A DNA stretch of 64,000 nucleotides. It comes from Cyanobium gracile_A. Lineage in GTDB: Bacteria > Cyanobacteriota > Cyanobacteriia > PCC-6307 > Cyanobiaceae. The stretch spans positions 1 through 64,000 of the forward strand of contig NZ_JAYGHY010000009.1 of the NCBI RefSeq assembly GCF_034931305.1, given 5' to 3'. Position 1 is the stretch's first letter. Every line of letters starts with the position of its first letter. Below are positions 61,468 through 64,000 of this stretch, piece by piece. Made by a program: the position numbers and the translations under genes. The notes beneath the pieces are model-generated. The model did not search any database, was not told the origin of the DNA, and saw only the letters and a program-made list of their open reading frames with translations.

Positions 61468-63093
61468 GTGGCACCGGCACGGGGCGACGCGCAAGGCGTG
61501 AGGCCAGGCCGACCGGCCTCTCTCAAAGAAAGAGAGCGGATGGCGCTGGCGATCAGCGCGGCAACAGCCCGTTACCGGAGCCTCAGCCGGGTAGGAAAAC
61601 AGCGGCTGCTGGATGAGCTGCAAGCCTTGACCGGTTATCACCGCAAATCCCTGCTGCGCCGGTTAAACCAGCGGCCCGACGAGCGGCAGACCAGCCTGCG
61701 CGGGCAGCACCGCCGCCGCTACGGCCCCGAGGTGGTGGAGGCTTTGGTGCCACTGTGGGAGGCCAGTGATCGGCTGTGCGGCAAGCGCCTCCATGCCCTG
61801 CTGCCGCAGTTGGTGGAATCGCTGGAGCACCACGGCCACGTGCAGCTGGAGCCGGGCGTCCGGGCGCGGGTGTTGACGATGAGCAGCGCCACGATTGACC
61901 GGCTGCTGGCTCCAGTCCGCAAAAGTAGCGGGGGCAATGGATGGCGCCGCCCTCCCCGTGCCTACAGCGGTGTACGCCGTCGGGTGCAGGTGCGCACGTT
62001 CAAAGGCTGGGATGAGCACAAGGATCCCGGCTGGCTGGAGATCGACCTGGTGGCCCATTGCGGCGGGCGGTTGGAAGGACGGTTCATCTGGACTCTGGTG
62101 GCCACCGACATCGCCACCGGCTGGAGCGAGAGCCTGCCGGTGATCACGCGGGATGGGGCCTCGGTGTTGGCGGCACTCCAGCGGTTGCGTCAGCACCTTC
62201 CCTTCCCCTTGCGCGGGATCGATGCGGATAACGATCCAGCCTTCATGAATGCCCTGATGGAGCAGTGGTGCGATGCACCGGAGCAGGGGATCGAGCTCAC
62301 CCGCTCGCGGGCGTATCAGAGCAACGATCAGGCCTGGGTGGAACAGAAGAACGGGGTGCTGATCCGCCGGGTGGTCGGCTACGAGCGCTTGGTGGGCCTG
62401 GAGGCGGCCCAGCTGCTGGGGGAGCTCTACGCGGCTCTGCGGCTATTCACGAACCTGTTTCAGCCATCGTTCAAGCTCAAAAGCAGCGTGCGGGAAGGAG
62501 GCCGGATCAAGCGGCTGCACCACCCGCCGCGAACGCCGCTGCAACAGCTGCTGCGCACCGGAGTGCTCAGCGATCAGGAAGCCCAGGACCTCAAAGAGCT
62601 GAGAAAGCGGTGTGACCCCGTGGTGCTGTTGGCCACGATTCGGAGCTGCCAGAGCCGGCTGGCCCTGTTGATCAGCGGCCAACACACCAGTGCCATGGCG
62701 GGCGAGCCGCTGAGCTGGCGGACCCCTGAGCAAGAAAAGCGAGAGCTGGAGGGGTTTCTGCAGGGGTTACAGGCGCTGTGGCGCCAGAGCAGGCCTCTAC
62801 AGAAAAAGCTCAAACCGCGGCAGGGCCGCCGCAGCCGGGTGGATCCCTTTGAGGCCCATGCTGAGCTGATCCCCCATTGGCTGACAGCAGAACCAGATGT
62901 GGGCAGCCAGGAGCTCCTGGACAGGCTGATTGATCTGGATCCCCAGCGCTATGGGCCCCAACACAAACGCACGCTGCAGCGGCGAATCAGAGATTGGCGC
63001 TTGGCAAGGGTGGAAAAGTGTGTAGCTAGTGCATCCGAACGGCCTGAAACCAAGCCAGGAACAAGGGAAGCAGTGTTACCAGGCGTCAATTAA
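61468..63093 (+). CDS. integrase-core DDE transposase
   Basis: 541 aa. N-terminal helical DNA-binding region with SLKERERMALAISAATARYR and LDELQALTGYHRKSLLRRLN (~19-70). The rve core carries the acidic triad: D in EIDLVAHCGG (~193), D in IDADNDPAFMN (~254) and E in WVEQKNGVLIRR (~293), the last two about 38 residues apart. A basic C-terminal region follows. GTG 61468 keeps the conserved KERER block; ATG 61540 would remove it. The frame is intact, so the enzyme is probably functional. Confidence 0.9.
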   Translation: MAPARGDAQGVRPGRPASLKERERMALAISAATARYRSLSRVGKQRLLDELQALTGYHRKSLLRRLNQRPDERQTSLRGQHRRRYGPEVVEALVPLWEASDRLCGKRLHALLPQLVESLEHHGHVQLEPGVRARVLTMSSATIDRLLAPVRKSSGGNGWRRPPRAYSGVRRRVQVRTFKGWDEHKDPGWLEIDLVAHCGGRLEGRFIWTLVATDIATGWSESLPVITRDGASVLAALQRLRQHLPFPLRGIDADNDPAFMNALMEQWCDAPEQGIELTRSRAYQSNDQAWVEQKNGVLIRRVVGYERLVGLEAAQLLGELYAALRLFTNLFQPSFKLKSSVREGGRIKRLHHPPRTPLQQLLRTGVLSDQEAQDLKELRKRCDPVVLLATIRSCQSRLALLISGQHTSAMAGEPLSWRTPEQEKRELEGFLQGLQALWRQSRPLQKKLKPRQGRRSRVDPFEAHAELIPHWLTAEPDVGSQELLDRLIDLDPQRYGPQHKRTLQRRIRDWRLARVEKCVASASERPETKPGTREAVLPGVN

Positions 63094-63097
63094 AACA

Positions 63098-63149
63098 GGT
63101 AACAAGTTATTGATGCAAAGCGCCCATCAACCTGATTGACACGGGACAG
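63098..63149 (-). repeat. right terminal inverted repeat of the insertion sequence
   Basis: Read inward on the minus strand it begins CTGTCCCGTGTCAATCAGGT and ends TTGTTACC. Pairs with the left repeat; it is one base shorter in the inner part. Confidence 0.85.
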
Positions 63150-63243
63150 ATGGCCTTGCGGTCGGTGAGGCGTCCTATGGGGCCAGGCCGAACCTGTCCT
63201 CCTCGCTTCCAGCTACTCTGTCGAGTGGACTAGGCGTTTTCCT

Positions 63244-63599
63244 TCAGGAGCCTGTGGGCCCTGACTGCGGCCTCCCCCCTCTCGGGGTCTGGACCTCGAT
63301 GCCCTTTCCGAGAGTCCGTGCCAAGGAGCCCATTGCCTCCCCGTGGGCCAGGATCCAGAGCGTTTCATGGGCGATGGCCAGCTGGCGTAAGGCATCCCAT
63401 CGCTCCCAGGACATGGGGCTCCCTTTGGGCTTCCAGATCCTGGTGGCGGGCTTGAAGAAGAGATCCCTTACGTCCTGTTCTGGGAGACCTAGATAGTCCC
63501 GACGGATTCGGACTGCCGCTGCACCGTGCTTCCTTTTCGCATAGTCGGGGGGGTTTCTCCCTCCACGGCCTCCGCTTCGTCAAGGATAGTCTTCTTTCG
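63244..63599 (-). pseudogene. frameshifted gene of unknown function
   Basis: A protein-like reading on the minus strand, split over frames. The 3' part, ending at TGA 63244, reads DYAKRKHGAAAVRIRRDYLG LPEQDVRDLF and later SWERWDALRQLAIAHETLWI LAHGEAMGS. The 5' part reads KKTILDEAEAVEGETPP. The two join if one base is restored in the seven-G run at 63547-63553 (C on the coding strand). No good start codon is seen; GTGGTGAATTCG near 63604 would need another shift. I do not recognise the family. It could be a decayed accessory or phage gene next to the insertion sequence. Confidence 0.4.
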
Positions 63600-64000
63600 A
63601 ATTCACCACTTCTGGAAATTGCTTAATCCCTCAGATGTCCTGTTTAAGTTCTGAAGAGTTGTCTTTTTCCTGCATAACGCGATGTGCTCAACGCTTCAAG
63701 GCTACTTGCCATTCAACACGTAGCGATTGGGTTTCTTGTACAGACTGCTCAATCGGATCAAGCAGTTGACTGGCAAATGCAAGCCAAAGACATCTTTAAC
63801 ACATTAGATGGCGATTGGCTCGAGCATCAAGAGCCGCATCAGCATATGTAGTGCCCAAGTAGTGGAACAAATACCGAGGGCGCAGATAACAGCACTTGTG
63901 AGATGAGTGGGTTTTTAACCTTAGTCGGAGCAAAAGCCATCGCTTTGGCACGGAATGGGGTACTCAGACTCAAGACAGCTCTTCGCAAGTAGCAGTATGG
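63600..64000. other. 400-bp stretch at the right window edge
   Basis: AT-rich relative to the core, with no supported gene, RNA or repeat. A 29-codon open frame at 63903-63992 is too short and unrecognised to call. Confidence 0.4.

Larger units (their letters stand above)
61379..63149 (+). mobile_element. complete insertion sequence, ~1.77 kb
   Basis: One DDE transposase gene is enclosed by long imperfect inverted repeats (61379-61431 and 63098-63149). The outer ends both begin CTGTCC. The flanks show ATGG on each side (61375-61378 and 63150-63153), a possible 4-bp target duplication. All parts are present, so the element may be active. IS family is not assigned; the transposase is of the integrase-core (rve) type, possibly ISNCY-like. 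Confidence 0.85.

Noticed and set aside
63903..63992. 29-codon frame MSGFLTLVGAKAIALARNGV...
   Set aside because: Too short, no ribosome-binding site, close to the window edge; chance occurrence likely.

Overview
The window is about 64 kb of a high-GC, gene-dense cyanobacterial chromosome. The photosystem II subunits PsbI and PsbK, magnesium chelatase ChlD, a carotenoid cleavage oxygenase, and many families known mainly from cyanobacteria (DUF3769, DUF2811, DUF3181, DUF1997, DUF4079, DUF3155, DUF4278) point to cyanobacteria. The GC-rich codon use, very tight packing and gene order fit the Cyanobium/Synechococcus (alpha-cyanobacterial) group; this placement is an inference, because no rRNA is present.

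Region 1-57.8 kb is conserved chromosomal core. It opens with a partial GH38 alpha-mannosidase divergent from psbI, then a DUF3769 LptD-like outer-membrane protein facing the leucine genes (DUF2811-leuC-leuD). Next come the wecA-like/cinA pair, glyA, tRNA-Arg, small conserved proteins, murJ, sfsA, an ammonium transporter with a structured leader, ispH and purH. These are followed by a Hik2-like sensor kinase, cobS, tgt-psbK, a WecG/TagA glycosyltransferase and a very large GH15/phosphorylase-kinase-like protein. Further on are a CBS-domain membrane protein, tRNA(CAU), pyrE, ygfZ, a RecB-like nuclease, a phosphohexomutase, rdgB, the carotenoid oxygenase, hisB, a beta-carbonic anhydrase, fabI and an Sfp-type transferase. 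The core ends with a DegT aminotransferase, photolyase-NUDIX-folK, chlD, an MlaD/MlaF-type lipid-transfer pair and a YvcK/CofD protein. Many neighbours share start/stop codons, and three convergent pairs end on the same CTAG tetranucleotide.

Two spots in the core carry surface-glycan genes with different base composition: a glycosyltransferase interrupted by an in-frame TGA (39.7-40.5 kb) and an intact DxD glycosyltransferase (44.5-45.5 kb).

Region 57.8-64 kb is accessory. A decayed GDP-mannose 4,6-dehydratase is followed by an AT-rich methyltransferase and sulfotransferase. Then comes a complete insertion sequence with long imperfect terminal inverted repeats and a possible 4-bp target duplication, and finally a frameshifted gene of unknown function. 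The genes suggest a variable surface-polysaccharide locus that is being gained and lost. I found no CRISPR array, prophage, rRNA or clear new defence system. The less familiar items are several small secreted or leader-like proteins, the hairpin in front of the ammonium transporter, and the decaying accessory end.
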